DNA of 64,000 nt. Origin: Arthrobacter sp. ISL-5. Its GTDB lineage: Bacteria > Actinomycetota > Actinomycetes > Actinomycetales > Micrococcaceae. Location: contig NZ_JAGGPM010000046.1 of NCBI RefSeq assembly GCF_018613835.1, positions 62,001 to 126,000 on the forward strand. The letters run 5' to 3'. The position numbers were made by a program, and so were the translations under genes. The notes beneath the pieces were generated by a model. It was not told the DNA's origin and ran no database searches. It saw nothing but the letters and a program-made list of their open reading frames with translations. This document shows, one piece after another, positions 51,431-60,679 of the stretch (within the stretch, counting starts at the first letter, position 1; each line of letters starts with the position of its first letter).

Positions 51431-52324
51431 TCAGGAGCGGCCGGCCACCCAGCGGGCTGCATCCCGGACCGACGGATGCTGCCAGGTGAACCCGTCACCC
51501 TTCAGCAGTGCGGGCTCCATCCGCTGGCTGGCAAGCAGGAGCTCATCAGCCAGCTTGCCCATGACCAGCCGCAGCGCGGGCGCCGGCGCGCGGAGCAGTG
51601 CAGGCCGGTGCAGTGCTGCGGCGAGCCCGGCCACGAGGGTATTCACATTCGCGGCTTCCGGCGCTGCGACGTTGACCGGGCCGGTAAGGCGGGACGTCAG
51701 GAGGAAAGCGAAGGCGGAGGAAATGTCCGGAAGCGTGATCCACGGCCAATACTGACGGCCGTTGCCGAGGGGTCCGCCGAGGCCCGCCCGCAGCAGCGGC
51801 AGGAGCCGGCCCAGCGCACCGCCGGACCTGCTCAGCACCACGGCCGAGCGCGGCGTCACCACCCGGACGCCCGGCGGCGCCTCCCGGGCCGCGGCCTCCC
51901 ACTCAAGGCAGATCCGTGCCATGATGCCGGCACCGGCGGGTGACTCCTCCGTGACAAAGGCCTGGCCGGCGTCGCCGTAATACCCGGCGCCCGACTGGCT
52001 GATGAAGACCTTCGGCGGAGCGTCGAGGTGGCGCATGGCGGCCGCGAGCGTCCGGGTGGGATCGAGCCGTGAGCGGAAAAGCTCGTCGATCCGGCGGCGC
52101 GTCCACGGCCTGTCGCCGATGCCGGCCCCGCAGAGGTTGATGACGGCGTCGGCACCCTCAATGCAGGCCGGGTCAAGGCCGCCGGCGGCCGGATCCCACC
52201 GGACCTCGGCCGCGGATCTGGGCGGCCTCCGGACCAGCCGGGAGACATCATGTCCGTCCGAGACGAGGCGTGAGGAGAGATCGGATCCGATGAGCCCCGA
52301 GGAGCCGGCCATGACGATTCGCAT
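51431..52324 (-). CDS. TIGR01777 family NAD(P)-dependent epimerase-like protein
   Basis: ATG 52324 gives MRIVMAGSSGLIGSDL, the usual Rossmann start; a frame five codons longer is less likely. 297 residues, with V-I-N-L-C-G-A-G-I-G, FISQSGAGYYGD and the DUF1731 end (L-L-A-S-Q-R-M-E-P-A-L-L, then F-T-W-Q-H-P). The family is similar to yfcH; Rv2216 of M. tuberculosis, near lipB, is a member. Substrate unknown. Confidence 0.9.
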   Translation of the reverse strand: MRIVMAGSSGLIGSDLSSRLVSDGHDVSRLVRRPPRSAAEVRWDPAAGGLDPACIEGADAVINLCGAGIGDRPWTRRRIDELFRSRLDPTRTLAAAMRHLDAPPKVFISQSGAGYYGDAGQAFVTEESPAGAGIMARICLEWEAAAREAPPGVRVVTPRSAVVLSRSGGALGRLLPLLRAGLGGPLGNGRQYWPWITLPDISSAFAFLLTSRLTGPVNVAAPEAANVNTLVAGLAAALHRPALLRAPAPALRLVMGKLADELLLASQRMEPALLKGDGFTWQHPSVRDAARWVAGRS

Positions 52325-52398
52325 GATCCATCTCACCATGCCCCGGCACGGGACGGCACCTCCCGGAAGCCTCTGTTGACTTTGACTATGATCGAACG

Positions 52399-55300
52399 AT
52401 GACCTCTTCGAGCTACTTCCGATTCCCGCATGTTCACGGCGATCTGGTCACGTTTGTGGCCGAGGACGACGTCTGGATCGCGCCGCTCGACGGCGGCCGC
52501 GCCTGGCGCGTCTCCTCGCTTCAGCTGCCGGCCCGCAATCCCCGGTTCACCCCGGACGGCAAGCGGCTGGTCTGGACGGTCGTACAGGGAACCGCCCCCG
52601 AAGTTGTCATCGCCGACGTCGACGGTGGCGGATACCGCCAGCTGACCTTCTTTGGCCACAGCACCACGAGGGTAAAGGGCTTCACGCCGGCGGGGGACAT
52701 CGTGGTCACCAGCGCGTTCCGGCAGGCGGAGAGCCGCCACACCCATGCCTACCGGCTGTCCACCGACGGCGGCTGGGCCGAGGAACTCCCGTTCGGGCCG
52801 GTTGAATCGGTGGCCTTCGGACCTGAAGTCGGGGATGAAAAGCCGGTGGTGGTGGGCAGCGTCCTGTCCCGCGAACCAGCCTGGTGGAAGCGCTACCGCG
52901 GCGGCACTGCCGGGAAGCTGTGGATCGACGCCGACGGCAACGGCGAGTTTGAACGGCTGCTCCCGGACCTTGACGGCAACCTGGCCGACCCCATGTGGGT
53001 CGACGGGCGGATCGCGTTCCTTTCGGACCACGAAGGGTACGGCAACCTCTACTCGGTGCTGCCCGGCGGCGCAGACCTCCGGCGCCACACTGACCACGAA
53101 GACTTCTACGTGCGCCACGCGTCCACCGACGGCAAGCGTGTCATTTTTGAATCCGCCGGCGAGCTGTGGATCCTGCCTGACCTGGCATCCGAGGCCGTCC
53201 GGCTGGAAATAAAGCTCGGGTCCGCCTCGCAGGGCCGGCGTCCCGCCATGCTCCAGGCCACCAAGCACCTCGGCGACGTCCGCCCGGACAACACCGGAGC
53301 CGCCGCCGCCGTCGAGGCCCACGGCACCGTCCACTGGCTGCGGCACAAGGACGGGCCGTCCCGCGTGGTCGAGGCCACTCCAGGCGTCCGCGCCCGGCTT
53401 CCGCGTCCGCTGACGGACGGCCGCATCGCCTACGTCGCCGATCTTGAGGGCGACGAGGCCCTCTTCATCAGGGAGATTGCCCCGCAGCTGGAAGTGCAGG
53501 CAGAGGCGCCGGTGTCCCCGGAACCTGACACGGCGCAGCAGGAGCCCGTGTCCTCCGGAGTGCCCCTGCCGCTGCCGGTGTCCGCGGCCGGGCTTGCGGG
53601 CCACGGCACCGGGCTGACGGTGGCCGACGACTCGACGACGGACGTCGCTCCCGCAGCCGAGGCAGAGGACCAGGCGGGCCCCGCGGCGGGAACGGCGGCC
53701 GGACCGGCGCCGGCCGGCCCGGCGTCCCTGAAGATTTCGTTCCCGAAACCGTCCCGCGCCAGCGCCATCGAGGCGAGCCCCGACGGCCGCTGGGTGGCCA
53801 TCGGCACGGCCTTCGGCGACGTATTCCTGGCAGACACCCGCAAGGGAACCATCACCGCCGTGACGAGCATCGGCGAAGGCAGCATCGAAGACCTGTGCTG
53901 GTCACCGGACTCCGTCTGGCTGGCGTGGTCGGAGCCGGTGACGTCGTTCGGCTCGCGCAGCCGCCTGCGCCTCGTCCCCGTCACCGGTGGGGTCCCGGTC
54001 GCCGGCGGACAGGCCGGGATCGTCGAGGTGACCGACGGCCGCTTCCGTGACGAGTCGCCGTCGTTCACGCCGGACGGAAAGTTCCTCGCTTTCCTGTCCA
54101 ACCGCAGTTTCGATCCCGTGTACGACGGACATTCCTTTGACCTGTCCTTCCCCAGCCCGATCAAGCCCTACCTGGTGGCGCTGGCGGCGGAGACAGCATC
54201 GCCGTTCGGTCCCAGCGTGGACCTTTCCGTTGAGGCGGAGGCCGCCCCCGTCAGCGCAGAAGAGCAGCCCGGACAGCCCGCTACTGTCAGGGTGGATGCC
54301 GACGGCCTGTCGCACCGCGTCATCAGCGTGCCCGTACCGCAGGGCAACTACTCGTCATTGACGGCTGCCGAAGGCGCCTTGCTGTGGCTGGACAGCCCCC
54401 TCGCCGGTGTAACGGGCGACGGCAGGGCAAGCCTTGAGGACAAGAACGCGGCACCTGGCCTTGTCAGGTTCGATCTGGCCAAGCGCAAGGCCGCCACCAT
54501 CGTTGAGGCGCTGGACAGCTACCGCGTCTCAGGCGACGGCACGAAAGTGGTGCTGATCCACGACAAGCAGGTCCGTGTGGTGCCCTCTGACGCGAAGGCC
54601 GATGAGGAGTCCGGCCAGCTGGTCAAGGTGGACCTGACGCGGATCCGCGTGCTGCTGGACCCCCTCAGCGTCTGGGGGCAGGCATTCGACGAGGCATGGC
54701 GGCTGCAGCGCGATTTCTTCTGGACCGAGGACATGGCCGGCCAGGACTGGTCCTCAATCCACAAGCGTTACCGGCCGCTGGTCGACAGGCTGGGCTCGCA
54801 CGACGACCTCGTGGACCTGCTGTGGGAGCTTCACGGCGAGCTCGGCACGTCCCACGCCTACGTCCGTCCGGCGGCCGCGACTGAGAACGGCAGCAACGGC
54901 CAGGGACGCCTTGGCGCCGACCTGGCGTTCACGGGGGAGGGCTGGGAAATTCTCCGCATCCTCGCAGGTGAATCCTCGGATCCGCTGGCCACGTCGCCGC
55001 TGACCCGCCCCGGAGCCGACGCCAAGGCGGGGGACGTCCTGCTCGCGATCGACGGCGTGCGGCTGACGGAAACGCTCACACCCGCCATGCAGCTGGTCGG
55101 CGCCGCCGGCCGCGCGGTGGAACTCACCATCCGCAACGGAGCCGGCCACGGCCCGGCAGCAGGAGCCCAGCGCCGCATTGCCGTCGTTCCGATCAAGGAC
55201 GAAGAGCGTCTCCGGTACCAGGACTGGGTGGCCGCGAACCGACGCACGGTCCGCGAAGCGTCCGGCGGAAGCTTCGGGTATCTGCACATCCCCGACATGA

Positions 55301-55911
55301 TGGCCAACGGCTGGGCGCAGCTCCACCGCGACCTGGACACCGAAACGGCGCTGGACGGACTGATCGTTGACGTGCGCCGGAACCGCGGCGGGCACACCTC
55401 CCAGCTCGTGGCCGAGCTGATCGGGCGCAAGGTGACGGGCTGGAGCATGCCGCGTGGCGAGAAGCCGCGGACCTACCCGCACCACGCACCGCGCGGGCCG
55501 GTCATCATCCTGGCCGACGAATTCGCCGGTTCCGATGGCGACATCATCACCCAGGTGTCAAAGCTCCGCGGCATCGGCCCGGTGATCGGGACCCGCACCT
55601 GGGGCGGAGTGGTCGGCATCGACAGTCGCTTTACGCTGGCCGACGGCACCGGCGTGACCCAGCCGCGCTACGCCACCTGGTTCGGCGGCGGCGTGGGCTG
55701 GAGCGTCGAGAACCACGGCGTTGCACCGGACATCGAGGTGGCCTTCCCGCCGCACGCCTATGCGGCCGGACGCGACCCGCAGCTGGAATACGGAATCGGC
55801 GCCCTGAAGGAAATGGTCCAGGAGCTCCCCACAGACCGGCCGCCGGCACGCGAGGGCTACCGCCGGCTGCGCCCGGAGCCGCTGCCGGCACGCAGGCCCA
55901 CGGTCGGCTGA
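52399..55911 (+). CDS. Tricorn-like S41 protease
   Basis: Encodes 1170 residues. The first 360 and about 450-680 form WD/beta-propeller repeats (HGDLVTFVAEDDVWIAPLDG; ASPDGRWVAIGTAFGDVFLA). They are split by a Glu/Ala/Pro-rich insert at about 358-450. A PDZ-like segment (GDVLLAIDGVRLTETLTP, about 875-895) and an S41 peptidase domain follow, with catalytic S1045 in F-A-G-S-D-G-D and IVDVRRNRGGHTSQLV. It should degrade peptides released by the proteasome or Clp. TATGAT at 52387-52392 is 6 nt before the ATG. Confidence 0.92.
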   Translation: MTSSSYFRFPHVHGDLVTFVAEDDVWIAPLDGGRAWRVSSLQLPARNPRFTPDGKRLVWTVVQGTAPEVVIADVDGGGYRQLTFFGHSTTRVKGFTPAGDIVVTSAFRQAESRHTHAYRLSTDGGWAEELPFGPVESVAFGPEVGDEKPVVVGSVLSREPAWWKRYRGGTAGKLWIDADGNGEFERLLPDLDGNLADPMWVDGRIAFLSDHEGYGNLYSVLPGGADLRRHTDHEDFYVRHASTDGKRVIFESAGELWILPDLASEAVRLEIKLGSASQGRRPAMLQATKHLGDVRPDNTGAAAAVEAHGTVHWLRHKDGPSRVVEATPGVRARLPRPLTDGRIAYVADLEGDEALFIREIAPQLEVQAEAPVSPEPDTAQQEPVSSGVPLPLPVSAAGLAGHGTGLTVADDSTTDVAPAAEAEDQAGPAAGTAAGPAPAGPASLKISFPKPSRASAIEASPDGRWVAIGTAFGDVFLADTRKGTITAVTSIGEGSIEDLCWSPDSVWLAWSEPVTSFGSRSRLRLVPVTGGVPVAGGQAGIVEVTDGRFRDESPSFTPDGKFLAFLSNRSFDPVYDGHSFDLSFPSPIKPYLVALAAETASPFGPSVDLSVEAEAAPVSAEEQPGQPATVRVDADGLSHRVISVPVPQGNYSSLTAAEGALLWLDSPLAGVTGDGRASLEDKNAAPGLVRFDLAKRKAATIVEALDSYRVSGDGTKVVLIHDKQVRVVPSDAKADEESGQLVKVDLTRIRVLLDPLSVWGQAFDEAWRLQRDFFWTEDMAGQDWSSIHKRYRPLVDRLGSHDDLVDLLWELHGELGTSHAYVRPAAATENGSNGQGRLGADLAFTGEGWEILRILAGESSDPLATSPLTRPGADAKAGDVLLAIDGVRLTETLTPAMQLVGAAGRAVELTIRNGAGHGPAAGAQRRIAVVPIKDEERLRYQDWVAANRRTVREASGGSFGYLHIPDMMANGWAQLHRDLDTETALDGLIVDVRRNRGGHTSQLVAELIGRKVTGWSMPRGEKPRTYPHHAPRGPVIILADEFAGSDGDIITQVSKLRGIGPVIGTRTWGGVVGIDSRFTLADGTGVTQPRYATWFGGGVGWSVENHGVAPDIEVAFPPHAYAAGRDPQLEYGIGALKEMVQELPTDRPPAREGYRRLRPEPLPARRPTVG

Positions 55912-55939
55912 CGCCGTGAGCCGCTGACCCGGCTCATAC

Positions 55940-55989
55940 AAAAGGCCCTGTTCCCGGCAGGATTCTCCAGACCGGGAACAGGGCCTTTT
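55940..55989. terminator. Bidirectional terminator between tricorn and osmC genes
   Basis: Eighteen perfect pairs, 55940-55957 with 55972-55989, 14-nt loop. The outer A/T pairs give a run of U on both strands, suiting the two convergent genes. Confidence 0.9.
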
Positions 55990-56023
55990 GCTGTGTGGTT
56001 CCGGCCGCTGGGCAGCCGCCGAA

Positions 56024-56461
56024 TCAGGAAGCGGCGAGTGTGGCGTCCAGGGTGATGTCGATGCTGGCGAGGGCGCCGGAGACAGGGCAGCCGACCTTGG
56101 CTTCCGCTGCGATCTTCTGGAATTCATCCTCGGAGATGCCCGGCACCTTGGCGCTCATGGTCAGGTGGCTGCCGGTGATGCCGGTGCCCGGCACGAACGT
56201 GACGTCTGCCTTGGTGTGCACCTCTTCCGGGGTGTGGCCGGCCTGGGCCAGCGCATGGCTGAAGGCCATGGAGAAGCAGGCGGAGTGGGCGGCGGCGATC
56301 AGCTCTTCCGGGCTGGTCTTGCCTTCCGAGGCCTCGGTGCGGGCCTTCCAGGTGACCTCGTAGGTGCCCAGTCCGGAGCTGTCGAGCGTCGTGTTGCCGG
56401 CCCCGGTAATCAGGTCGCCGTTCCATACAGTGTGTGCGGTGCGTGTTGCTGCCATGTCCAC
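56024..56461 (-). CDS. OsmC family peroxiredoxin-like protein
   Basis: Encodes 145 residues. The two redox cysteines are in AAAHSACFSMAFSHAL and AKVGCPVSGAL; T-S-P-E-E-L-I-A-A is the usual lead-in. OsmC/Ohr proteins reduce organic peroxides using lipoyl or other thiols; neighbouring lipoate-using genes make that link attractive but not shown. Separate transcription unit, hairpins on both sides. Confidence 0.93.
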   Translation of the reverse strand: MDMAATRTAHTVWNGDLITGAGNTTLDSSGLGTYEVTWKARTEASEGKTSPEELIAAAHSACFSMAFSHALAQAGHTPEEVHTKADVTFVPGTGITGSHLTMSAKVPGISEDEFQKIAAEAKVGCPVSGALASIDITLDATLAAS

Positions 56462-56636
56462 TCCTAAGCTTGGGTTTAAATCAGGACCCGGCTGACGCCC
56501 GATCCTTCCTGCACAATCCTATGGATTAGCCGGCGCGGGCGCACGGGTTGTCCGCTGTCAGAGGATTATGACCGGCCGCCAAAACGCGGCCGCCAGGACG
56601 CGGCGGCCGGATTACGGGTGCAGGGTAACGCAAGGA

Positions 56637-56681
56637 ACGACGACGGCGACGCCTCCGCGGAGGGGGCGTCGCCGTCGTCGT
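56637..56681 (-). terminator. GC-rich hairpin downstream of the four-helix membrane protein gene
   Basis: ACGACGACGGCGACGCC (56637-56653) pairs with 56665-56681 in 17 bp, with CTCCGCGGAG as a nested palindrome in the loop. No U-run. The rest of the 239-bp gap (56462-56700) shows no gene. Confidence 0.45.
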
Positions 56682-56700
56682 CATGAGGGAAAGGCGGCTG

Positions 56701-57051
56701 TCAGTTCCAGAGGGTGGCGATGGCCACGTTCAGCAGCGCCAGGCCGCCGACGCTGTGCGCCAGGCCGGCGGAGATGGGCTCGTCCTTCTTGTACTTCCGG
56801 CGGCCGATGAAGGCCAGCACGCCGACGGCCAGGGCGATGACGAACTTGATGCCGAGCTTGGCGTAGTTGGCGTCCATGTCCAGCGCAGGAATGAGGCCCA
56901 TCATGACGATGCCGGTGATGATCTGGAGAGCCGCGCCGTCAAACTGCCGAGGGTGGACGGTGGGCTTCTTCATGTTGCCGATCCAGATGCCGACGATCAT
57001 GGCGGCGCCGACGATGTGCAGGAAGACCATGATGTTATAGACGATTATCAT
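56701..57051 (-). CDS. Four-helix membrane protein of unknown function
   Basis: Encodes 116 residues with helices at about 3-24, 38-57, 64-82 and 94-113. FLHIVGAAMIVGIWIGN (residues about 10-26) looks like a small DUF with conserved His and resembles heme or cation membrane proteins of the CopD-like type; this is a guess. No name is given. Confidence 0.7.
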   Translation of the reverse strand: MIIVYNIMVFLHIVGAAMIVGIWIGNMKKPTVHPRQFDGAALQIITGIVMMGLIPALDMDANYAKLGIKFVIALAVGVLAFIGRRKYKKDEPISAGLAHSVGGLALLNVAIATLWN

Positions 57052-57126
57052 GGCATCAGTCTAGCCAGATGGTTCTACGCTTCGTAGTAAGCCCGGGCGC
57101 GGGTCGGAATGCAAATGGCATGGACG

Positions 57127-57191
57127 AAAAACGGCGGCGGCCGCCCGGTCCGCCGGTGGTTTCCCACCGTGTCCCGGACGGCCGCCGCCGT
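57127..57191 (-). terminator. Rho-independent terminator after the E2 gene
   Basis: ACGGCGGCGGCCG (57131-57143) pairs with 57179-57191, with an inner GGTGG/CCACC hairpin. On the minus strand the stem is followed by TTTTT, so it ends the lpdA-sucB transcript. Confidence 0.8.
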
Positions 57192-57206
57192 CGAAATTCC
57201 CGGAGC

Positions 57207-58940
57207 CTAGAGTCCCAGATCCGCTTCGAACGCGCCTTCTTCAAGGCGGGCCTTGAGCGTCTGCAGGAAGCGTCCGGCGTCCGCGCCGTCCACCAGGCGG
57301 TGGTCGTACGTGAGCGACAGGTACATCATGGAACGGATGGCGATGGAGTCGTCACCGTTCTCGTCGGTGACCACCACGGGGCGCTTGACGATGGCGCCGG
57401 TGCCCAGGATGCCGACCTGCGGCTGGTTGATGATCGGAGTGTCGAACAGGGCGCCAACGGAGCCGATGTTCGTGATGCTGAACGTTCCGCCGGAGAGCTC
57501 GTCCGGACCGATCTTGGCGTTGCGCGTGCGGTCAGCAACGTCGGCGATCTTGGCGGCCAGGCCGGCGAGGTTCAGGGTGCCGGCGTCGGAAATGACGGGA
57601 ACCAGCAGGCCCTTGTCAGTGTCGACGGCGATCGCCAGGTGCTCGGCGTTGTGGTAGGTGATTTCCTGCTTCTCTTCGTCGTACGCGGCGTTGAGCTTGG
57701 GGTGCTGCTTCAGGGCTTCGGCGACGGCCTTGGCGATGAACGGCAGGAACGTGAGCTTGACGCCGTTCTGGGCCTGGAACGAGTTCTTGGCCTTGAGGCG
57801 GAGCTTGGCCACCCTGGTCATGTCCACTTCGTGCACCTGGGTCAGCTGGGTGGAGACATCCAGCGACTCGCGCATGCGGCGGGCGATGACCTGTCGGATG
57901 CGGGGTGCCTTCTGCACGGTGCCGCGCAGCGAGGATGCCGCGGCGGATGCCGGGGCAGCCGCCGGAGCAGCGGATGCCGGTGCAGCGGCAGGAGCCGGAG
58001 CCGCCTTCGCCTCGGCGGCAGCAAGCACGTCCTGCTTGCGGATGCGGCCGCCCACTCCGGTGCCGGACAGGGAGGAGATGTCAACGCCCTGCTGGTTGGC
58101 CAGCTTGCGGACCAGGGGAGTGACATAGCCGGACTCGCCGCCGGCGGCTGGTGCCTCAGCCGGGGCAGCGGCCGGTGCCTGGGGAGCAGGTGCCTGAACT
58201 TCTTCCTTGGCCGGAGCCGTGGCAGGTGCCTCGGCCGGCTTCTCGGGTGCGGCAGCTGGCGCGGGGGCTTCGGCGGCCTTCTCGGGAGCGGCGGCCGGTG
58301 CCGGTGCGGCGGCGGCGGGGGCAGCAGCGCCGGAGCCGATGACCGCGAGGACGGAGCCGACTTCGGCCGTTTCGTCTTCGTTGACACGGATTTCCTGGAG
58401 CGTGCCGGCGACCGGCGACGGGATTTCGGTGTCCACCTTGTCGGTGGAGACCTCTAGGAGCGGCTCATCCACTTCGACGGTGTCGCCAACGGCTTTGAGC
58501 CACCGGGTCACAGTGCCCTCGGTGACGCTTTCGCCCAGGGCCGGGAGGGTCACTTCGTGGCCCTCGCCGGCCGGAGCCGGTGCCGCTTCGGCGGCGGGTG
58601 CCTGCTCAGCGGGCGTTTCCGCTGCAGGTGCCTCGGCGGGTGCCTCGGCGGCCGGGGCTTCCTCCGCCGGCGCGGCTTCTGCGGGGGCGGACCCGCCGCC
58701 TGAACCGTCACCGATGCGGACCAGGGGAGCACCAACTTCTGCGGTTTCGTCTTCGGCAACGAGGATTTCCTCGATGACGCCGGCGATCGGAGAGGGGATT
58801 TCAGTGTCTACTTTGTCGGTGGAGACTTCGAGCAACGGCTCGTCCACCTCTACCCGGTCACCTACCTGCTTGAGCCAGCGGGTGACGGTTCCTTCGGTGA
58901 CGCTCTCACCGAGGGCGGGCAAGTTAACGGATTCAGACAT
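57207..58940 (-). CDS. sucB: 2-oxoacid dehydrogenase E2 (dihydrolipoamide acyltransferase)
   Basis: Encodes 577 residues. Two lipoyl domains (about 1-80 and 125-205) each carry the lipoylated lysine in VSTDKVDTEIPSP. Ala/Pro linkers join them to an E3-binding domain (VTPLVRKLANQQGVDISSLS, about 282-301) and the catalytic core with LTYDHRLVDGADAG. In M. tuberculosis the gene at this locus (Rv2215) is DlaT, the E2 of pyruvate dehydrogenase, so the acyl group may be acetyl and not succinyl. It is downstream of lpdA (E3). Confidence 0.92.
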   Translation of the reverse strand: MSESVNLPALGESVTEGTVTRWLKQVGDRVEVDEPLLEVSTDKVDTEIPSPIAGVIEEILVAEDETAEVGAPLVRIGDGSGGGSAPAEAAPAEEAPAAEAPAEAPAAETPAEQAPAAEAAPAPAGEGHEVTLPALGESVTEGTVTRWLKAVGDTVEVDEPLLEVSTDKVDTEIPSPVAGTLQEIRVNEDETAEVGSVLAVIGSGAAAPAAAAPAPAAAPEKAAEAPAPAAAPEKPAEAPATAPAKEEVQAPAPQAPAAAPAEAPAAGGESGYVTPLVRKLANQQGVDISSLSGTGVGGRIRKQDVLAAAEAKAAPAPAAAPASAAPAAAPASAAASSLRGTVQKAPRIRQVIARRMRESLDVSTQLTQVHEVDMTRVAKLRLKAKNSFQAQNGVKLTFLPFIAKAVAEALKQHPKLNAAYDEEKQEITYHNAEHLAIAVDTDKGLLVPVISDAGTLNLAGLAAKIADVADRTRNAKIGPDELSGGTFSITNIGSVGALFDTPIINQPQVGILGTGAIVKRPVVVTDENGDDSIAIRSMMYLSLTYDHRLVDGADAGRFLQTLKARLEEGAFEADLGL

Positions 58941-59056
58941 GTCGTCCCCGTTCTCCTTATTGATCTTTTGTGCGGATGATTGCTGGCTTGTTCGAGCTTA
59001 GTGCACCCTGCGGATCATGCCGGGTGCACTAAGCCCTGTTGTATTGCGGAGCTGCT

Positions 59057-60439
59057 TTAGCCGTGGAGGGCTTTGCCCGCGAGGGCGAGATGGGCTTCGC
59101 CCAGCGCCTCGTTCTGGGTCGGGTGGGCGTGCAGCAGCTGGGCCACATCCTCCGGGTAGGCTTCCCAGTTCACGATCAGCTGGGCTTCGCCGATCTGCTC
59201 ACCCATGCGGGAGCCGATCATGTGGACGCCGACGACGGGGCCGTCCTTCTGGCGGACCAGCTTGACGAGGCCGCCGGTGCCCAGGATGGAGCTCTTGCCG
59301 TTGCCGGCGAGGTTGTATTCCTGGATCTCGACCTGGTCTTCGCCGAACTTTTCCTTGGCGCCCGTTTCGGTGTAGCCGACCGTGGCGATTTCGGGTTCGC
59401 AGTAGGTGACCTTCGGGATGTTGACGTCTTCGACGATGACGGGCTTCAGGCCGGCAATCTCTTCGGCAACAAAGATGCCCTGCTGGTAGCCGCGGTGGGC
59501 CAACTGGACACCGGGAACGATGTCGCCCACGGCGTAGACGTTGCCGACGCCGGTGTGCAGGCGCTCGTTGGTGATGACGAACCCGCGGTCGATGGTGACG
59601 CCTGCCTCTTCGTAGCCGAGGTTGGCCGTGACCGGGCCGCGGCCAACGGCCACCAGGAGGAGTTCGGCCTCAAACGTCTTGCCGTCAACCAGCGTGACCT
59701 TGACGCCGTCGCCGTCCTGCTCGACGCCCTGGAAGAACGTTCCGGTGGAGAACTTGATGCCGCGCTTCTTGAAGGCCCGCTCGAGGTTCTTCACGATGGT
59801 GGCGTCTTCGTTCGGGACCAGCGAGGGCAGGCCTTCAACGATGGTGACGTCCACGCCGAACGACTTCCACACGGAAGCGAACTCGACGCCGATCACGCCG
59901 CCGCCCAGGACGATGACGCTCTTGGGGATGTAGTCCATGGTCAGCGCTTCGTCGGACGTGATGACGCGGCCGCCGATTTCCAGGCCGGGAAGCGAACGGG
60001 AGTACGAGCCCGTGGCGAGGACGATGTTCTTGCCCTTGTAGGCCGTGCCGTTCACGACGACGGTGTCGGTGCCCTGAAGCTTGCCCTCACCCTCGATGAC
60101 GGTGATGCCCTTGGACTTGATGAGGCCCTGCAGTCCCTTGAACTTGCCGGCGACGATTCCGTCCTTATAGGCGTTGACGGCCGTGATGTCGATGCCGTCA
60201 AGCGTGACGTTCACGCCGTACTTGGCGGAGTCGCGGGCGTGGTCGGCCAGTTCGGCAGAGTGCAGGAGCGCCTTGGTGGGGATACAGCCGTTATGCAGGC
60301 AGGTTCCACCAAGTTTGCCCTTCTCCACGAGGCCGACGGTGAAGCCAAGCTGAACGGCCCGGAGGGCCGTGGCGTATCCGCCGCTGCCGCCACCGAGTAC
60401 CAGGATGTCGAATTCTTGCGCAGTTGCCTGATCGGCCAC
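59057..60439 (-). CDS. lpdA: Dihydrolipoyl dehydrogenase (E3)
   Basis: Encodes 460 residues from GTG. FAD loop ILVLGGGSGGYATALRAVQL, redox pair in G-G-T-C-L-H-N-G-C-I-P-T-K, NAD loop VIVLGGGVIGVEFASVW, and the C-terminal HAHPTQNEALGEAHLA with catalytic His-Glu. It reoxidises the lipoyl arm of the E2 encoded next and makes NADH. SD GGGAGCG. Confidence 0.95.
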   Translation of the reverse strand: MADQATAQEFDILVLGGGSGGYATALRAVQLGFTVGLVEKGKLGGTCLHNGCIPTKALLHSAELADHARDSAKYGVNVTLDGIDITAVNAYKDGIVAGKFKGLQGLIKSKGITVIEGEGKLQGTDTVVVNGTAYKGKNIVLATGSYSRSLPGLEIGGRVITSDEALTMDYIPKSVIVLGGGVIGVEFASVWKSFGVDVTIVEGLPSLVPNEDATIVKNLERAFKKRGIKFSTGTFFQGVEQDGDGVKVTLVDGKTFEAELLLVAVGRGPVTANLGYEEAGVTIDRGFVITNERLHTGVGNVYAVGDIVPGVQLAHRGYQQGIFVAEEIAGLKPVIVEDVNIPKVTYCEPEIATVGYTETGAKEKFGEDQVEIQEYNLAGNGKSSILGTGGLVKLVRQKDGPVVGVHMIGSRMGEQIGEAQLIVNWEAYPEDVAQLLHAHPTQNEALGEAHLALAGKALHG

Positions 60440-60626
60440 TTAAACGCTCCCTCGCGTGAACGATGACACGAGAGTACGCATCATCTGGTCTTGGAACTTG
60501 CTCTGCCGTGATTATGCCAGCAGGCCGGTTCCCTTTCATTTGTGACTACCGAGGTTCACCTTAGCGAACCACTTATCCATGCTCCACCTTGCCGCGACTT
60601 TTGTGGAGCGCTTGTGTCGAGTGTCA

Positions 60627-60672
60627 CGCGGCTGTGTGGCAGACGGATCACGCCGCCCGCCACACAGCCGCG
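60627..60672 (-). terminator. Hairpin downstream of pepA
   Basis: CGCGGCTGTGTGGC (60627-60640) pairs with GCCACACAGCCGCG (60659-60672), 14 bp, in the gap between pepA and lpdA. No U-run follows on the minus strand. Confidence 0.5.
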
Positions 60673-60679
60673 GCACCGG

